DNA of 64,000 nucleotides from Lederbergia sp. NSJ-179 (GCF_022867885.1 NZ_JALIFP010000007.1:62001-126000), one strand, 5' to 3'. Positions 52,763-62,489 are shown, counted from the stretch's first letter. Notes: generated from the sequence alone by a model not told the origin. Made by a program: numbers and translations.

Positions 52763-54171
52763 AAGCGATGCTTCATTTTTTTAAAAGAGCCCAAGTGTCG
52801 ATGTTTATGATCATTTTCTCTGTCGTGTTTTTCACCATACTTGGTATCTATTTGGCTCTTTATTTTAGTACAAAGTTGGCTTTAACAGAATATAAACAGC
52901 AGTATTTTACAGAAAAAGCGTATCAAATCAGTTATGTTTTCCGAACAGGTTTGAGCCATGAGGAGTATACATTCGAAAATGAAGCACTTTTTCATAAAAT
53001 GGCTAAGGAATTTGGAACTCCGGTGGAGTTTGTTAGTGAGGATTTAGATAAGGTTATTTATAAAAAAGAATTACCTCATCTTGAACTTATTAATCCATAT
53101 TCTGTGGAATTACCTGTTGTGAAAGACGGTCAGACACTGGGCTATTTACGAGTTTATTTTGACATGGATCAGGATTTAAATTCACCGGAGATCTTTACGC
53201 TTGAAAAGAAATTAAAAGACCAACAGCACTATATTTTCTTAGGCATATGGCCCCTCGTTCTTCTCATTAGTTTTATGATTGCTAAATATTATGCCGAACC
53301 ATTGAAAGGCTCTGCCAAGTATGCGGCGAAGATATTAAAGGGGAACCGGGAAGAATTTGTTCCACGCCAGGGAACAGAGGAAGTCAAGCAATTAATTGAT
53401 AGCACGAATAGTCTGTTAATCGAATTTAGTAATATTGAAAATTGGCGAAAACAAATGATGGAGGATTTAACTCATGAGTTGCGGACACCGCTTACTTCTG
53501 TTTTAACTCGTCTAGAAGCGATTGTGGATGGGGTTTACCCAAAAACCGATAAAAATTTGCAAGATATTTATGAAGAAGTCGAAAGATTTTCAAGATTGAT
53601 CCATAATGTCCAACAATTATCGGAAGCAGAGGGAGCAAGGTTTAAGTTAAATATTAAGAAAGTGAACTTGGTACATTTAGTGAAAGGCGTATACGATGGC
53701 TTTTTATTCATTGCCAAACAAAGGGAAATCCGTATGCATTTCGTGAACCCGAATACTCCTTGTACGGTTTATATTGATCCGGATCGAATGATTCAAGTGA
53801 TCACAAATATTATTTCGAACGCTCTTAAATATACACCACCTGGTGGAGACGTTTGGTTGGAATTTGAAATTGGTGAAGATGATTTTACTTTTTATTGTCA
53901 AGATAATGGGATCGGTATTTCGGAGGATGAATTACCTTTTGTATTTAACCGCTTTTACCGAATTGATAAATCGAGGTCACGTGATTATGGTGGTTCAGGG
54001 ATTGGGTTAAGTATATCTAAGGCTCTTGTCCACGCCCATGGAGGAGAAATTGGCGTAGAAAGTAAACTTGAAAAGGGTTCTAAATTTTGGGTCAAAATTC
54101 CGATTGATAATCATCTTGTTTCAGTAAAAGAGCAACACGACAAAACGGAGGCATTACATGGAGCTATTTAA
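52759..54171 (+). CDS. Sensor histidine kinase
   Basis: Membrane kinase partner of the regulator, 470 residues from ATG 52759 (ATGA overlap); ATG 52768 is an alternative with better ribosome-site spacing. Two helices near residues 15-35 and 160-180 enclose a 125-residue sensor domain without a recognised fold. The H-box is EDLTHELRTPLTSV near 235, the N-box NIISNALKYTPPGG near 353, and G-boxes DNGIGI and GGSGIGLSI near 382 and 413. The kinase appears complete. Confidence 0.92.
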   Translation: MKAMLHFFKRAQVSMFMIIFSVVFFTILGIYLALYFSTKLALTEYKQQYFTEKAYQISYVFRTGLSHEEYTFENEALFHKMAKEFGTPVEFVSEDLDKVIYKKELPHLELINPYSVELPVVKDGQTLGYLRVYFDMDQDLNSPEIFTLEKKLKDQQHYIFLGIWPLVLLISFMIAKYYAEPLKGSAKYAAKILKGNREEFVPRQGTEEVKQLIDSTNSLLIEFSNIENWRKQMMEDLTHELRTPLTSVLTRLEAIVDGVYPKTDKNLQDIYEEVERFSRLIHNVQQLSEAEGARFKLNIKKVNLVHLVKGVYDGFLFIAKQREIRMHFVNPNTPCTVYIDPDRMIQVITNIISNALKYTPPGGDVWLEFEIGEDDFTFYCQDNGIGISEDELPFVFNRFYRIDKSRSRDYGGSGIGLSISKALVHAHGGEIGVESKLEKGSKFWVKIPIDNHLVSVKEQHDKTEALHGAI

Positions 54172-54940
54172 TGGAATTCGTGCAGTTCATCGACATTGGA
54201 CTATATTTATCTATCCCATCCTATTTGATTTGATCGGATTGGCCTTAGGGCTTTATTTCATCGGTTTTTATGGAAAGGCAATAACTTCTGTTAAACTTGT
54301 TTTAGAGATGGGGTTGCCTTCAATTAGTCATATTTCAAATATCCCTTTATTTGTAAATAATTTCTTTTTTTTAACGAATCCCGCTGAAAAAACGGCCTTT
54401 CTAGCCATTACTTTGGTCATCATGCTTTTAGTCGGGGCTTTTCTCCAAGGGGGATATATTCGTTTCTTATATATGATTGTAAAAAAGGAAGAGTATTCAT
54501 TTTTTCAATTTATAAAAGACGGCAAAAAGTATTGGTTGCAATTTATCTTGCTTGAGGTCATTGTTCAATTATTAAGAATTGGTTTAACCGCCTTCCTGAT
54601 TATATTTTTTCCCTATATCGGTAGTTTTATCTCGCTTATGACGTTTATCATATTGCGGATTTTGTTTATTTATTTGGAATTTACCATTGTGATCGATCAT
54701 GTGAGTATACCGGATGCGCTCAAACTAAGTCGTAGGTATTTACGTAAATCCTTTCTCCCCTCTCTTACCGTGGTTATGATTATGTATCTCGTAACTTCTA
54801 GTTTAAGTCTTGTTTTACATGTAAGATGGACTTTCTCAATGGTGATTTGTGTCTTGCTCTTATATGCCTATTTGATGACACTGATTCAATCTGTGCTGAT
54901 GAGTATTTTCTGTCAAGTTCGAGCGAAGAATAGCAGGTGA
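54158..54940 (+). CDS. Membrane protein of unknown function linked to the two-component system
   Basis: A 260-residue polytopic protein whose start overlaps the kinase by 14 bases. About five to six helices: FIYPILFDLIGLALGLYFIG near residue 17, FLAITLVIMLLVGAFLQGG near 82, FILLEVIVQLLRIGLTAFLI near 125, a long one near 155 and two more after 200. A conserved-looking cytoplasmic segment, IPDALKLSRRYLRKSFLPS near 190, resembles the DUF975/glycerophosphodiesterase-membrane type. No catalytic domain is seen. Coupling suggests it assists signalling or the transport system. Confidence 0.65.
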   Translation: MELFNGIRAVHRHWTIFIYPILFDLIGLALGLYFIGFYGKAITSVKLVLEMGLPSISHISNIPLFVNNFFFLTNPAEKTAFLAITLVIMLLVGAFLQGGYIRFLYMIVKKEEYSFFQFIKDGKKYWLQFILLEVIVQLLRIGLTAFLIIFFPYIGSFISLMTFIILRILFIYLEFTIVIDHVSIPDALKLSRRYLRKSFLPSLTVVMIMYLVTSSLSLVLHVRWTFSMVICVLLLYAYLMTLIQSVLMSIFCQVRAKNSR

Positions 54941-54963
54941 AGATATCATACTTCAATGTCTAT

Positions 54964-55028
54964 GAATCACAGATCTATTTTCAAATCTAGTAGCAAGATG
55001 TGAAAATAGATCCGTGATTTCTATTTTT
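54964..55028 (+). terminator. Terminator after the two-component operon
   Basis: A 20-base, nearly perfect stem (54964-54983 with 55001-55021) is followed by a T-run. Confidence 0.9.
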
Positions 55029-55040
55029 TTATGGAAGCGC

Positions 55041-55069
55041 TTGACTATCTTCTATAAAGCACCTATATT
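55041..55069 (+). promoter_or_regulatory. Sigma-A-type promoter for the GntR/LacI regulator
   Basis: TTGACT (55041-55046) and TATATT (55064-55069) are spaced exactly 17 bases and lie 67 bases before the regulator. ATCCAGTAT and ATACTAGGAT nearby are a possible imperfect operator. Confidence 0.7.
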
Positions 55070-55135
55070 ATAAATATATCCAGTATTTCTAGATATAACC
55101 TGATATACTAGGATGTGGAAAAGGGGGGATTGTGA

Positions 55136-56245
55136 ATTAGCAATAAAACACCTTTGTATGTCCAGATTCACCAATTTTTAGAGAAAAAGATGGAAGAGGG
55201 TGTATACAAAACGCATGCTCGGCTGCCTTCAGAGGCAGAGTTAGCCAAACAGTTCAATGTAAGCCGCATTACGTCCAAAAATGCTCTTATCAAACTGGTA
55301 GGAGATGGAAAAGCCTATAGAATTCCTGGAAAAGGAACATTTGTCGCTGAACCGCCTAGAAACGAAAGGGTTAGAAAAGAAAAAAGCGGTGAACCTGAAA
55401 GTGATATCCCGCTTATTGGTTTGATTATGCCTGAGGTTGTTGAACGGCATTCCGCCCAAATTTTAGCAAGTGTTGAAACCGCTGCCAGTTCGATGGATTA
55501 TGGGTTAATACTGAAACAATCACATCATGATAGTGAAGCTGAAAAAAATGCGATCAAGTTTTTGTTAAAAATGGGGGTAAAAGGATTAATTATTTTTCCT
55601 GTGGATGATCAGGTTTATAACGAAGAGATTCTCCGTCTTACATTGAATGATTTTCCATTGGTTTTATTAGATCGTTATCTCAAAGGAATTGAAACATCCG
55701 CTGTCTATTCTGACAATGTCACAGGTGCTTACCATTTGACGAAAAGACTTTGCCAACATCATCAAAAGATTAGTTTGTTTACTGCACCTAACTTTGCAAC
55801 GATTACCGTTGAAGACAGAATTAAAGGATTTGAGCAGGCCTTGGAAGAAGCGAAAATTCCAATTGATCGTTCAGCTTGGTTTACGGGTATTCTTGAAGAG
55901 AACCCAGTAGAAAATGCCATCGCATTTTTACAAGCAAATCCAGATATATCAGGTATATTCGCTATGAATGCTTATGCTGGAAAAATAGCTTATCAAGCAG
56001 CCAAAAGGCTCCAAAAGCGAATTCCAGAAGAGTTTTCCATCGCTTCCTTTGATCAGGAACGCGAATTAGATGTATATCCCATTTGTACAGCGAAACAAGA
56101 TTCAATGAAAATGGGGAAACTTGCTGTAGAAATTTTACAAGCACAGATAAAAAATGAAAAAGAAGCCCAACAAATAATTGTGCCTGTAGATATTTATGAC
56201 CAAGCAAATAACCCATTTGAAGAAGAAAGGGAAACCTTCGCTTAA
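55136..56245 (+). CDS. GntR/LacI hybrid (AraR-type) transcriptional regulator
   Basis: A 369-residue repressor with a GntR winged helix at the N-terminus (LPSEAELAKQFNVSRITSKNAL) and a LacI-type sugar-binding domain from about residue 85 (IPLIGLIMPEVVERHSAQIL), the AraR layout. The start is unclear: the frame opens behind a TGA. An ATT at 55136, seven bases after GGGGGG, would give the usual MSNKTPLYVQIHQF beginning. The first standard codon is TTG 55154, which has no ribosome site. ATT is a rare but known initiator. The gene stands between the two-component operon and the binding lipoprotein and probably controls one of them. Confidence 0.82.
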   Translation: MSNKTPLYVQIHQFLEKKMEEGVYKTHARLPSEAELAKQFNVSRITSKNALIKLVGDGKAYRIPGKGTFVAEPPRNERVRKEKSGEPESDIPLIGLIMPEVVERHSAQILASVETAASSMDYGLILKQSHHDSEAEKNAIKFLLKMGVKGLIIFPVDDQVYNEEILRLTLNDFPLVLLDRYLKGIETSAVYSDNVTGAYHLTKRLCQHHQKISLFTAPNFATITVEDRIKGFEQALEEAKIPIDRSAWFTGILEENPVENAIAFLQANPDISGIFAMNAYAGKIAYQAAKRLQKRIPEEFSIASFDQERELDVYPICTAKQDSMKMGKLAVEILQAQIKNEKEAQQIIVPVDIYDQANNPFEEERETFA

Positions 56246-56363
56246 AAAGTTCGCTGTATTAGGTGGAATGACACCTTAATGGTTCGGTGCCGTTTGCCCA
56301 TCTACTAAGTCATCTTTAACCATGATTACCTGCTAGTCTATTAAAAATAAGGGGGTTTTTATT

Positions 56364-57701
56364 TTGACAAAGAAAAGTTCAAACAATTGGATACTTAATC
56401 TATTCATCATCTTTACTGCTTTTCTGTTAGTAGCTTGTAATACGAGTAAAGGGAGCACAGAAGATACAGCAAGATCAGCAGAGAAAGAAGGAAAAGAAAC
56501 AACTGAAACGGAAGACAATTCAGAAGCTGAACCCGTGACATTAACATTTAATTATGGATGGGAAGAGGAATTTATTGAAGATATTAAAGGACCTGTAGAA
56601 GAAAAATTCCCTAATATTACGTTGGAATTTGCGGAATTTGATTATGATAAAGCTGAAGAAGAGATTTCCAAAGGCAATATACCTGATATTTTTTACTTAT
56701 CCGGAGGAGATAAAGTTGATGTTTTAAAAGAATACGAGCTCGCTTATAATCTTGATGAGTTAATTGAAAGAAATAATTTTGATTTAGAGTCTATTTCAAA
56801 AGAACAGATTGATAGAGTTCGAACATGGGGGGATGGAGATCTTTATTACTTCCCTTATGTGAAAAGATGGGATGTTCTTTATTATAATAAGGGAATTTTT
56901 GATTTGTTTGGGGTCAACTACCCTAAAGACGGTATGACGTGGGATGAAATAACGGATTTAGCTCGAGAGGTTACGGGAGAAAAAAATGGCACAGAATATC
57001 GTGGGATTGATATTTCTGCGAGTGGCCCAATGCTGAAACAACTCGGAGTCAACCATATAGATCCTGAAACAAACGAGCCTATGTATTTAAAAGATGGGAA
57101 TTTTGCAAAATATTTAAACCAAATTGAAAAAATAGCCTCTATCCAAGGTGTCATTCCGGACAATGACGAAGATGACTGGGGTGCCTTTATTAATAAGCAA
57201 AATGTAGCGATGGTGCCATTGTTTGACATCCATATTTGGTTAAATGGTGTGGAAGCTGAAACCGGATTAGCATGGGATATGGTTTCCTATCCAGAATGGG
57301 AGGATCATCCGAATACCGGACCGAACGCAAACGCTGGCGGTTTATCCATTTCAAATACAAGTGAACATAAAGAGGCCGCATTCCAAGTTTTGGAATATCT
57401 TATGTCAGAAGAATGGCAAATGATGCGTTCTAAAAAAGGCTTTGCCACTGTACTAGATAATAAGGAAATACAGGAAGCCTTCTGTTCGGAAGTCGAGGGG
57501 CTAGAAGAAAAAAATATGCAAGCTGTATTTAAGTTAAAAGCAGTTGACAAACCAGTAAAAGTATCTCCCTATGAAGAAAAAGGGGAAGAAGTATTCGATG
57601 CAATGAAATTTATTAAAGAGGGGAAAGATGTCAACACTTACCTACGCGAAACCTATGATGAAGTAAATGCCCTCGTAAAAGAAGCAGCTGGAAGTAAGTA
57701 A
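56364..57701 (+). CDS. Sugar-binding lipoprotein
   Basis: Binding subunit of a sugar ABC importer, 445 residues. The TTG start is eight bases after AAGGGGG. The lipobox LVAC (cysteine 25) follows a hydrophobic core, then an acidic Thr/Glu linker. The mature part has a type 1 binding-protein fold: LTFNYGWEEEFIEDIKGP, NIPDIFYLSGGDKVDVL, then WDVLYYNKGIFDLFGVNYP near residue 173. With no permease gene next to it, the second permease pair (49689/50569) is the likely partner. It has its own terminator. Confidence 0.85.
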   Translation: MTKKSSNNWILNLFIIFTAFLLVACNTSKGSTEDTARSAEKEGKETTETEDNSEAEPVTLTFNYGWEEEFIEDIKGPVEEKFPNITLEFAEFDYDKAEEEISKGNIPDIFYLSGGDKVDVLKEYELAYNLDELIERNNFDLESISKEQIDRVRTWGDGDLYYFPYVKRWDVLYYNKGIFDLFGVNYPKDGMTWDEITDLAREVTGEKNGTEYRGIDISASGPMLKQLGVNHIDPETNEPMYLKDGNFAKYLNQIEKIASIQGVIPDNDEDDWGAFINKQNVAMVPLFDIHIWLNGVEAETGLAWDMVSYPEWEDHPNTGPNANAGGLSISNTSEHKEAAFQVLEYLMSEEWQMMRSKKGFATVLDNKEIQEAFCSEVEGLEEKNMQAVFKLKAVDKPVKVSPYEEKGEEVFDAMKFIKEGKDVNTYLRETYDEVNALVKEAAGSK

Positions 57702-57848
57702 AATAAAAGGTGCTTGGGCATCACCCGAATTTGTATTGATCTTCGTCGCATCTCTATTTCAAAGAATTAAATTGATGGAGAATTGAAGGAACATTTTGAA
57801 ACATTGGATCAAGTAACAAGCTTTTTAGAAAAATAGCAAATAGCGATC

Positions 57849-57893
57849 AAAGACATCTTCTCCGTTTTTGCCAGGGGAAGATGTCTTTGTTTT
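57849..57893 (+). terminator. Terminator before the his operon
   Basis: AAAGACATCTTC (57849-57860) and GAAGATGTCTTT (57877-57888) form a 12-base stem, followed by a T-run. In the 57702-57848 stretch before it I see no clear gene. Confidence 0.9.
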
Positions 57894-57905
57894 TCTGTTT
57901 ACTCA

Positions 57906-57935
57906 TTGACGTTACTTTTGCTAGTATGGTACAGT
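57906..57935 (+). promoter_or_regulatory. Sigma-A-type promoter for the his operon
   Basis: TTGACG (57906-57911) and TACAGT (57930-57935), spaced 18 bases, precede hisZ by 66 bases. No T-box or leader peptide is seen. Confidence 0.6.
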
Positions 57936-58001
57936 ATAAGAAACAAAAAATGCTTTAGTTCGATAGAGTGATAATGAATTAAAGGAACGGGAAGTGAGCT
58001 T

Positions 58002-59126
58002 ATGTTTTTGCCTGCCGGAAGCAGAGATGAAATGGGGATCTCGATTGATCATCGCTTCCATGTCATGGAGGTATTTAGAAAAGTAATTACACGGAGAGGC
58101 TATACCCTTATTTCAACCCCAGTTGTTGAGTATGCTTCTACTTTTACAAATGAGTATGTGGATATGAAATTGCAAGATATGATGAAATGGTTTAATCGAG
58201 AAGGCGAAATTGAAGTATTGCGTCCTGATTGGACAACGTCAATTGCCCGTGCTTTATCTTCTCAAACAAAAACACCTCAAAAATGGGCGTATATCGGTTC
58301 CATTTTTAAACAATCGATTCCGGGAATAGAGTCCCATCAAATTGGTGTGGAAATCCTTCATTTACCTCCATTAATGGGGGAAGGTGAAAGCTTATTAATG
58401 GCTAGTTCTTTATTGAAAGAATTAAAGATGGGGGATTACCTGATTGAATTAGGTCATACCGAAATTTTTGAAAGTTTAGTAAGACCTTTAACCCTGTCGC
58501 AAGTTGATGAGCAACGGTTAAGACAGGCCATGCATGATAAGAAAAAGGATGAGGTCTATCAAATTGCCCTTCATGGAGGAAATGAAAAAAGTGCAATTGA
58601 ATTAGCGTCTCTTGTAGATGCTTTCGGTTCTTTAGAGATTTTATCGGAATATGAAGCGCGATGGGAAGATCAACCTGATTTGCTGGATATAGTAGCTCAC
58701 TTGAAAAAATTAGCGCAGCTTATCGAACAATCGGGGCAACAAGAGATTTTAATTGATTTAGGCCGGGTCAAAAATCTCCCTTATTATTCAGGAACCATGT
58801 TTAGGGGCTTTTTGAAAGAAACGGGGGCTGATTGTTTCTCGGGGGGAAGATATGATCGACTTTATGAGCAATTTGGTGAACGCATTTCAGCTGTAGGATT
58901 AGCCTTTGATGTGGATGTATTAGCAGAACATATCCAGGAAATGAAAGACTTTACACGTATTTGTGTGCTGACCACTGAAGAAACTTTCGCTTATGCGGAG
59001 GAATTAAGAACCAAGTACAAAGATGCGATTGTTGACATCCTAACACAACCAGTGGCACAAGTTCAATACGATAAGATTTTAGAGATCATTCAAAAAGACG
59101 GCGAAATCGAGGTGATAGAAAGATGA
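58002..59126 (+). CDS. hisZ: ATP phosphoribosyltransferase regulatory subunit, HisZ
   Basis: A histidyl-tRNA-synthetase-like protein, 374 residues, that forms a complex with short HisG and carries its histidine feedback. The class II synthetase core shows LPAGSRDEMG at the start, TRRGYTLISTPVVEY near residue 33 (motif 1 region), LRPDWTTSIAR near 72 and SGGRYDRLYEQFG near 284. The C-terminal anticodon-binding domain is absent, as expected for HisZ. It overlaps hisG by four bases. Confidence 0.92.
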   Translation: MFLPAGSRDEMGISIDHRFHVMEVFRKVITRRGYTLISTPVVEYASTFTNEYVDMKLQDMMKWFNREGEIEVLRPDWTTSIARALSSQTKTPQKWAYIGSIFKQSIPGIESHQIGVEILHLPPLMGEGESLLMASSLLKELKMGDYLIELGHTEIFESLVRPLTLSQVDEQRLRQAMHDKKKDEVYQIALHGGNEKSAIELASLVDAFGSLEILSEYEARWEDQPDLLDIVAHLKKLAQLIEQSGQQEILIDLGRVKNLPYYSGTMFRGFLKETGADCFSGGRYDRLYEQFGERISAVGLAFDVDVLAEHIQEMKDFTRICVLTTEETFAYAEELRTKYKDAIVDILTQPVAQVQYDKILEIIQKDGEIEVIER

Positions 59127-59743
59127 AACCTGTTCTGGCTTTAACAAAGGGGAGAGTAGAAAAGCAATTTATCCAATTCCTTCAAGAACGAGATTTTGAT
59201 GTGGCCCCTCTGCTTGATAAAGGAAGAAAACTACAAGTGGAAACCGACCAATTCTTCGCCTTTTTCGCAAAGGGAATCGATGTAGCGACTTATGTGGAGC
59301 ACGGAATTGCGGATCTAGGCATAGTTGGGGAGGATATTTTAATGGAGATCCAGCCAGATGTTTTCGATTTGCTCCCACTACCTTTCGGGAAATGCCGCTT
59401 TGCCGTTGCGGGAGAACCTCACTCGAACAAAGCATTTGGCAAGCAAAAAATTGCAACAAAATATCCAAACATCACAACAAATTACTTTCGCAAACAAGGT
59501 AAATCCGTCGATATCGTGAAATTGGAAGGTTCCGTTGAATTAGCCCCCCTTTTAGGTCTTGCCGATGATATTGTTGATCTTGTCGAAACAGGCAATACCT
59601 TAAAGGAAAACGGTTTGGTTGTAAAGGAAGAGATGTTTTCCATTACGGCACGTTGTATTGCCAACCGCAATTCATTGAAATTAAAAAAAGCGATGCTTTA
59701 TCCGCTCATTGATTCTTTCAAGATTGAGGAGGTTGTCCGATGA
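59123..59743 (+). CDS. hisG: ATP phosphoribosyltransferase, short form, HisG
   Basis: First enzyme of histidine synthesis, joining ATP and PRPP. At 206 residues it is the short form, which lacks the regulatory domain and needs HisZ. Motifs are LALTKGRVEKQF at the N-terminus, GIADLGIVGEDILME near residue 60, KIATKYPNITTNYF near 110 and DLVETGNTLKENGL near 150, the PRPP-binding region. Coupled at both ends (overlaps with hisZ and hisD). Confidence 0.95.
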   Translation: MKPVLALTKGRVEKQFIQFLQERDFDVAPLLDKGRKLQVETDQFFAFFAKGIDVATYVEHGIADLGIVGEDILMEIQPDVFDLLPLPFGKCRFAVAGEPHSNKAFGKQKIATKYPNITTNYFRKQGKSVDIVKLEGSVELAPLLGLADDIVDLVETGNTLKENGLVVKEEMFSITARCIANRNSLKLKKAMLYPLIDSFKIEEVVR

Positions 59744-61032
59744 TTTCGATTTATTCACCCAAAGAATTTACAGAGCGATTTATTTCAAAAAAAACAAAAA
59801 AACAGCCTTTTACAGACTCCACTTTAAAAACGGTTCAAGCTGTCATTGAGAATGTCAAGCTTATTGGAGATGCAGCTTTAAAAGAATATATGGAGAAATT
59901 TGATGGAGGCGTTCCAAAACAACTTGAAGTGACAAAGGAAGAGCGAGAAGCCGCATGGGAAGAAGTATCTGAAGATGTTGTGGAGGCTTTACAAAAAGCT
60001 GCGGATAATATTCGTTCATTCCATTCCAAACAATTGCAACAATCGCGAATGATGCAGGTTTCCGATAAGATTATGTCTGGGCAGTTATTTCGTCCGATTG
60101 AGCGAGTGGGCATTTACGTTCCAGGGGGAAAGGCATGCTATCCTTCAAGTGTTTTAATGAATGCGATCCCTGCTGTTTTGGCTGGTGTTGAACATCTAAC
60201 AATGGTCACACCTGCAAGGGGAGGAGGAAGAATTGCTCCGATTTTATCGGTTGCAGCTGATATTGCCGGTGTTGAAACGATTTATAAAGTAGGAGGAGCA
60301 CAGGCGATAGCAGCACTAGCTTATGGGACAGAAAGTATTGAAGCGGTCGATAAAATTGTTGGACCGGGAAATGAGTATGTAGCAGCGGCAAAGTCACTTG
60401 TTTTTGGCGATGTAGGGATTGACATGATCGCGGGTCCATCTGAGGTCGCGATTATTGCCGATGAAACCTCCCGGCCAGATTTTGTTGCCGCCGATTTAAT
60501 TGCACAAGCAGAGCATGATGAAAAAGCACGTGCTTTTTTATTGACGACATCGGAGCAGCTTTTAACTGAGACGATCAAAGAAGTGGAAAAACAATGCGCC
60601 AGTTTGCCAAGGCGAGAAATTGCGGAAACCTCGTTGCGCAATGAAGGGGGAGTGGTCCTTGTTCGATCGGTTGAGGAGGCTTTCGACCTTGTGAATCAAT
60701 TGGCACCAGAGCATTTAGAAATCCAGCTAAATCATGCCTTATCCTATTTAGGGAAGGTGAAAAATGCGGGCTCTGTATTTATTGGACATCATACACCAGA
60801 GTCAGTAGGGGATTATTTTGCTGGCCCCAATCATGTTTTGCCAACTTCAGGGACGGCTAGATTCTCGTCCGGTTTATCGGTCGATGATTTTATCAAGAAA
60901 ACAACCTATGTGTATTATTCGGAACAAGCTTTACAAAATGCAGCACCTTATATAGAAAGAATCGCCGAAAAAGAAGAGTTAGATGGACATGCGCGAGCGG
61001 TCACAATCAGAATGAATCAATCGGAGGGGTGA
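59740..61032 (+). CDS. hisD: Histidinol dehydrogenase, HisD
   Basis: Zinc enzyme that oxidises histidinol to histidine in two NAD-dependent steps, 430 residues, the normal length. [18 protein letters not shown] near residue 122 binds [17 protein letters not shown] near 207, [11 protein letters not shown] near 260 (zinc histidine) and LAPEHLEIQ near 324 (catalytic Glu-His) are present. Starts with an ATGA overlap to hisG. Confidence 0.95.
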   Translation: MISIYSPKEFTERFISKKTKKQPFTDSTLKTVQAVIENVKLIGDAALKEYMEKFDGGVPKQLEVTKEEREAAWEEVSEDVVEALQKAADNIRSFHSKQLQQSRMMQVSDKIMSGQLFRPIERVGIYVPGGKACYPSSVLMNAIPAVLAGVEHLTMVTPARGGGRIAPILSVAADIAGVETIYKVGGAQAIAALAYGTESIEAVDKIVGPGNEYVAAAKSLVFGDVGIDMIAGPSEVAIIADETSRPDFVAADLIAQAEHDEKARAFLLTTSEQLLTETIKEVEKQCASLPRREIAETSLRNEGGVVLVRSVEEAFDLVNQLAPEHLEIQLNHALSYLGKVKNAGSVFIGHHTPESVGDYFAGPNHVLPTSGTARFSSGLSVDDFIKKTTYVYYSEQALQNAAPYIERIAEKEELDGHARAVTIRMNQSEG

Positions 61033-61037
61033 AAGAG

Positions 61038-61625
61038 ATGAGATCAGCTTCTAATCAAAGAGAAACGAAAGAAACGAAAATCGCTCTGGAATGTCGTTTA
61101 GATGATCCTGCTACAATTGAAATTGAAACAGGTGTAGGCTTCTTCGATCATATGCTGGAGGCATTTGCCCGCCATGGCCGGATCGGCTTAACCGTAAAGG
61201 TAGAAGGAGATTTACATATTGATAGTCACCATACGGTGGAGGATACAGGAATTGTATTAGGGAAAGCCGTACGAGAAGCATTAGGGGACAAGGAAGGCAT
61301 TGTTCGCTATGGGACCTCTTATGTGCCAATGGATGAATCATTAGGCTTTGTTTCTTTGGATATTAGCGGAAGACCCTATCTTCATTTTGAAGGAGATTTT
61401 GCTACTCAAGCTTTAGGGAATTTTGATACGGAATTGGTGAAGGAGTTCTTCCGCGCCTTTGCCTTCCATTCCGGAATTAGCCTGCATGCGCGCATCTTGT
61501 ATGGAGAAAATACCCATCATAAAATTGAAGCCCTTTTTAAAGCATTAGGTCGCGCTTTGGCCGAAGCAATCCGCATTGATCCGAATATAAAAGGGGTTAT
61601 TTCGACAAAAGGATTGATCGAGTAA
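61038..61625 (+). CDS. hisB: Imidazoleglycerol-phosphate dehydratase, HisB
   Basis: Monofunctional dehydratase, 195 residues from ATG 61038, eight bases after GGAGGGG; an in-frame GTG nine bases earlier lies within that site. Metal-binding signatures are [14 protein letters not shown] near residue 33, [15 protein letters not shown] near 63, and [16 protein letters not shown] near 160. Normally hisH follows directly; here a 163-base gap precedes hisA. Confidence 0.95.
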   Translation: MRSASNQRETKETKIALECRLDDPATIEIETGVGFFDHMLEAFARHGRIGLTVKVEGDLHIDSHHTVEDTGIVLGKAVREALGDKEGIVRYGTSYVPMDESLGFVSLDISGRPYLHFEGDFATQALGNFDTELVKEFFRAFAFHSGISLHARILYGENTHHKIEALFKALGRALAEAIRIDPNIKGVISTKGLIE

Positions 61626-61684
61626 TTAGGCGTAGTGAAAAGTAATTTTTCAATCGTGAAATTGCGCTAGGGATAAAAAACGAG

Positions 61685-61720
61685 CTATCCGATAGTAAAT
61701 ATACACACTATCCGATAGTA
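61685..61720. repeat. Two direct copies of a palindromic CTATCCGATAGTA motif in the hisB-hisA gap
   Basis: CTATCCGATAGTA occurs at 61685-61697 and 61708-61720, 23 bases apart; each contains the palindrome CTATC-C-GATAG. The centre-to-centre distance is about two helical turns, which would suit a dimeric binding protein. This lies where hisH is expected. No hisH remnant is seen in any frame of 61626-61788. Confidence 0.55.
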
Positions 61721-61788
61721 CAATAGTAAATCAGGACCATCCGAGCGTCAACGGTACAATTTTATAAACTGTTACAAGGGGGAAGAAC

Positions 61789-62484
61789 ATGCTCATTTTA
61801 CCAGCAATGGATTTAATCAACGGACAATGTGTCCGGCTTTATCAGGGGGATTTTAAGCAAACGACTCAAGTGGGCAGCGCCCCAGAATCGCAATTGAATA
61901 CTTTCATAGAAGATGGTGCAAAGATCATCCATATTGTCGATTTGGATGGAGCTCGATCTGGAAAACCAGAGCAGCTTGAATTGATTTCGAAGCTAGCTAA
62001 ATCCTCCTCTGTCCCCGTTCAAGTAGGGGGAGGCATTCGAACACTGGAAACAGTAAAGGCCTATATCGAGGCGGGAGTATCAAGAATTGTGGTCGGGACG
62101 GCTGCGCTTGAGGACGAAACCTTTTTGGAAGCGGCATTAGAAAATTATCAAGATAATATTGTGATCGGGATTGATGCCCGTGATGAAAAAGTTGCGACAA
62201 GAGGTTGGGAAACCGAAACAGAAGTGGATTATATCGAGTTTGCCAAAAAAATGGAACAACTCGGTGTCAAAAGAATTGTGTTTACAGATATCTCGAAGGA
62301 TGGGACGATGCAAGGACCCAATTTAGAACAATTGAAGAAAATCCATGAAGCCGTTAGCTGTGAGATTGTGGCATCAGGTGGGATTCGCGATCAAGCGGAC
62401 CTAGAAGCGATTGCTGCAATTGGCATTCAAGAAGCAATCGTAGGAAAAGCGATGTATGAAGGCACAATCAAGCTAAGGAGATGA
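61789..62484 (+). CDS. hisA: ProFAR isomerase, HisA
   Basis: Opens the ribose ring of ProFAR to give PRFAR, 231 residues. The half-barrel symmetry is visible: catalytic aspartate in LPAMDLINGQCVRL, VGGGIRTLETVKAYI near residue 79, second aspartate in IGIDARDEKVATRGW near 126, and VASGGIRDQADL near 193. It starts behind GGGGGAAG. The C-terminus is slightly short of other Bacillus HisA proteins. Overlaps the region of the hisF ribosome site. Confidence 0.94.
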   Translation: MLILPAMDLINGQCVRLYQGDFKQTTQVGSAPESQLNTFIEDGAKIIHIVDLDGARSGKPEQLELISKLAKSSSVPVQVGGGIRTLETVKAYIEAGVSRIVVGTAALEDETFLEAALENYQDNIVIGIDARDEKVATRGWETETEVDYIEFAKKMEQLGVKRIVFTDISKDGTMQGPNLEQLKKIHEAVSCEIVASGGIRDQADLEAIAAIGIQEAIVGKAMYEGTIKLRR

Positions 62485-62489
62485 ATGAT

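Noticed and set aside
57774-57837. Short coding-like stretch ending in SFLEK and a stop, possibly a gene remnant
   Set aside because: Only about 20 codons after an in-frame stop, without start or ribosome site; cannot be told from chance.
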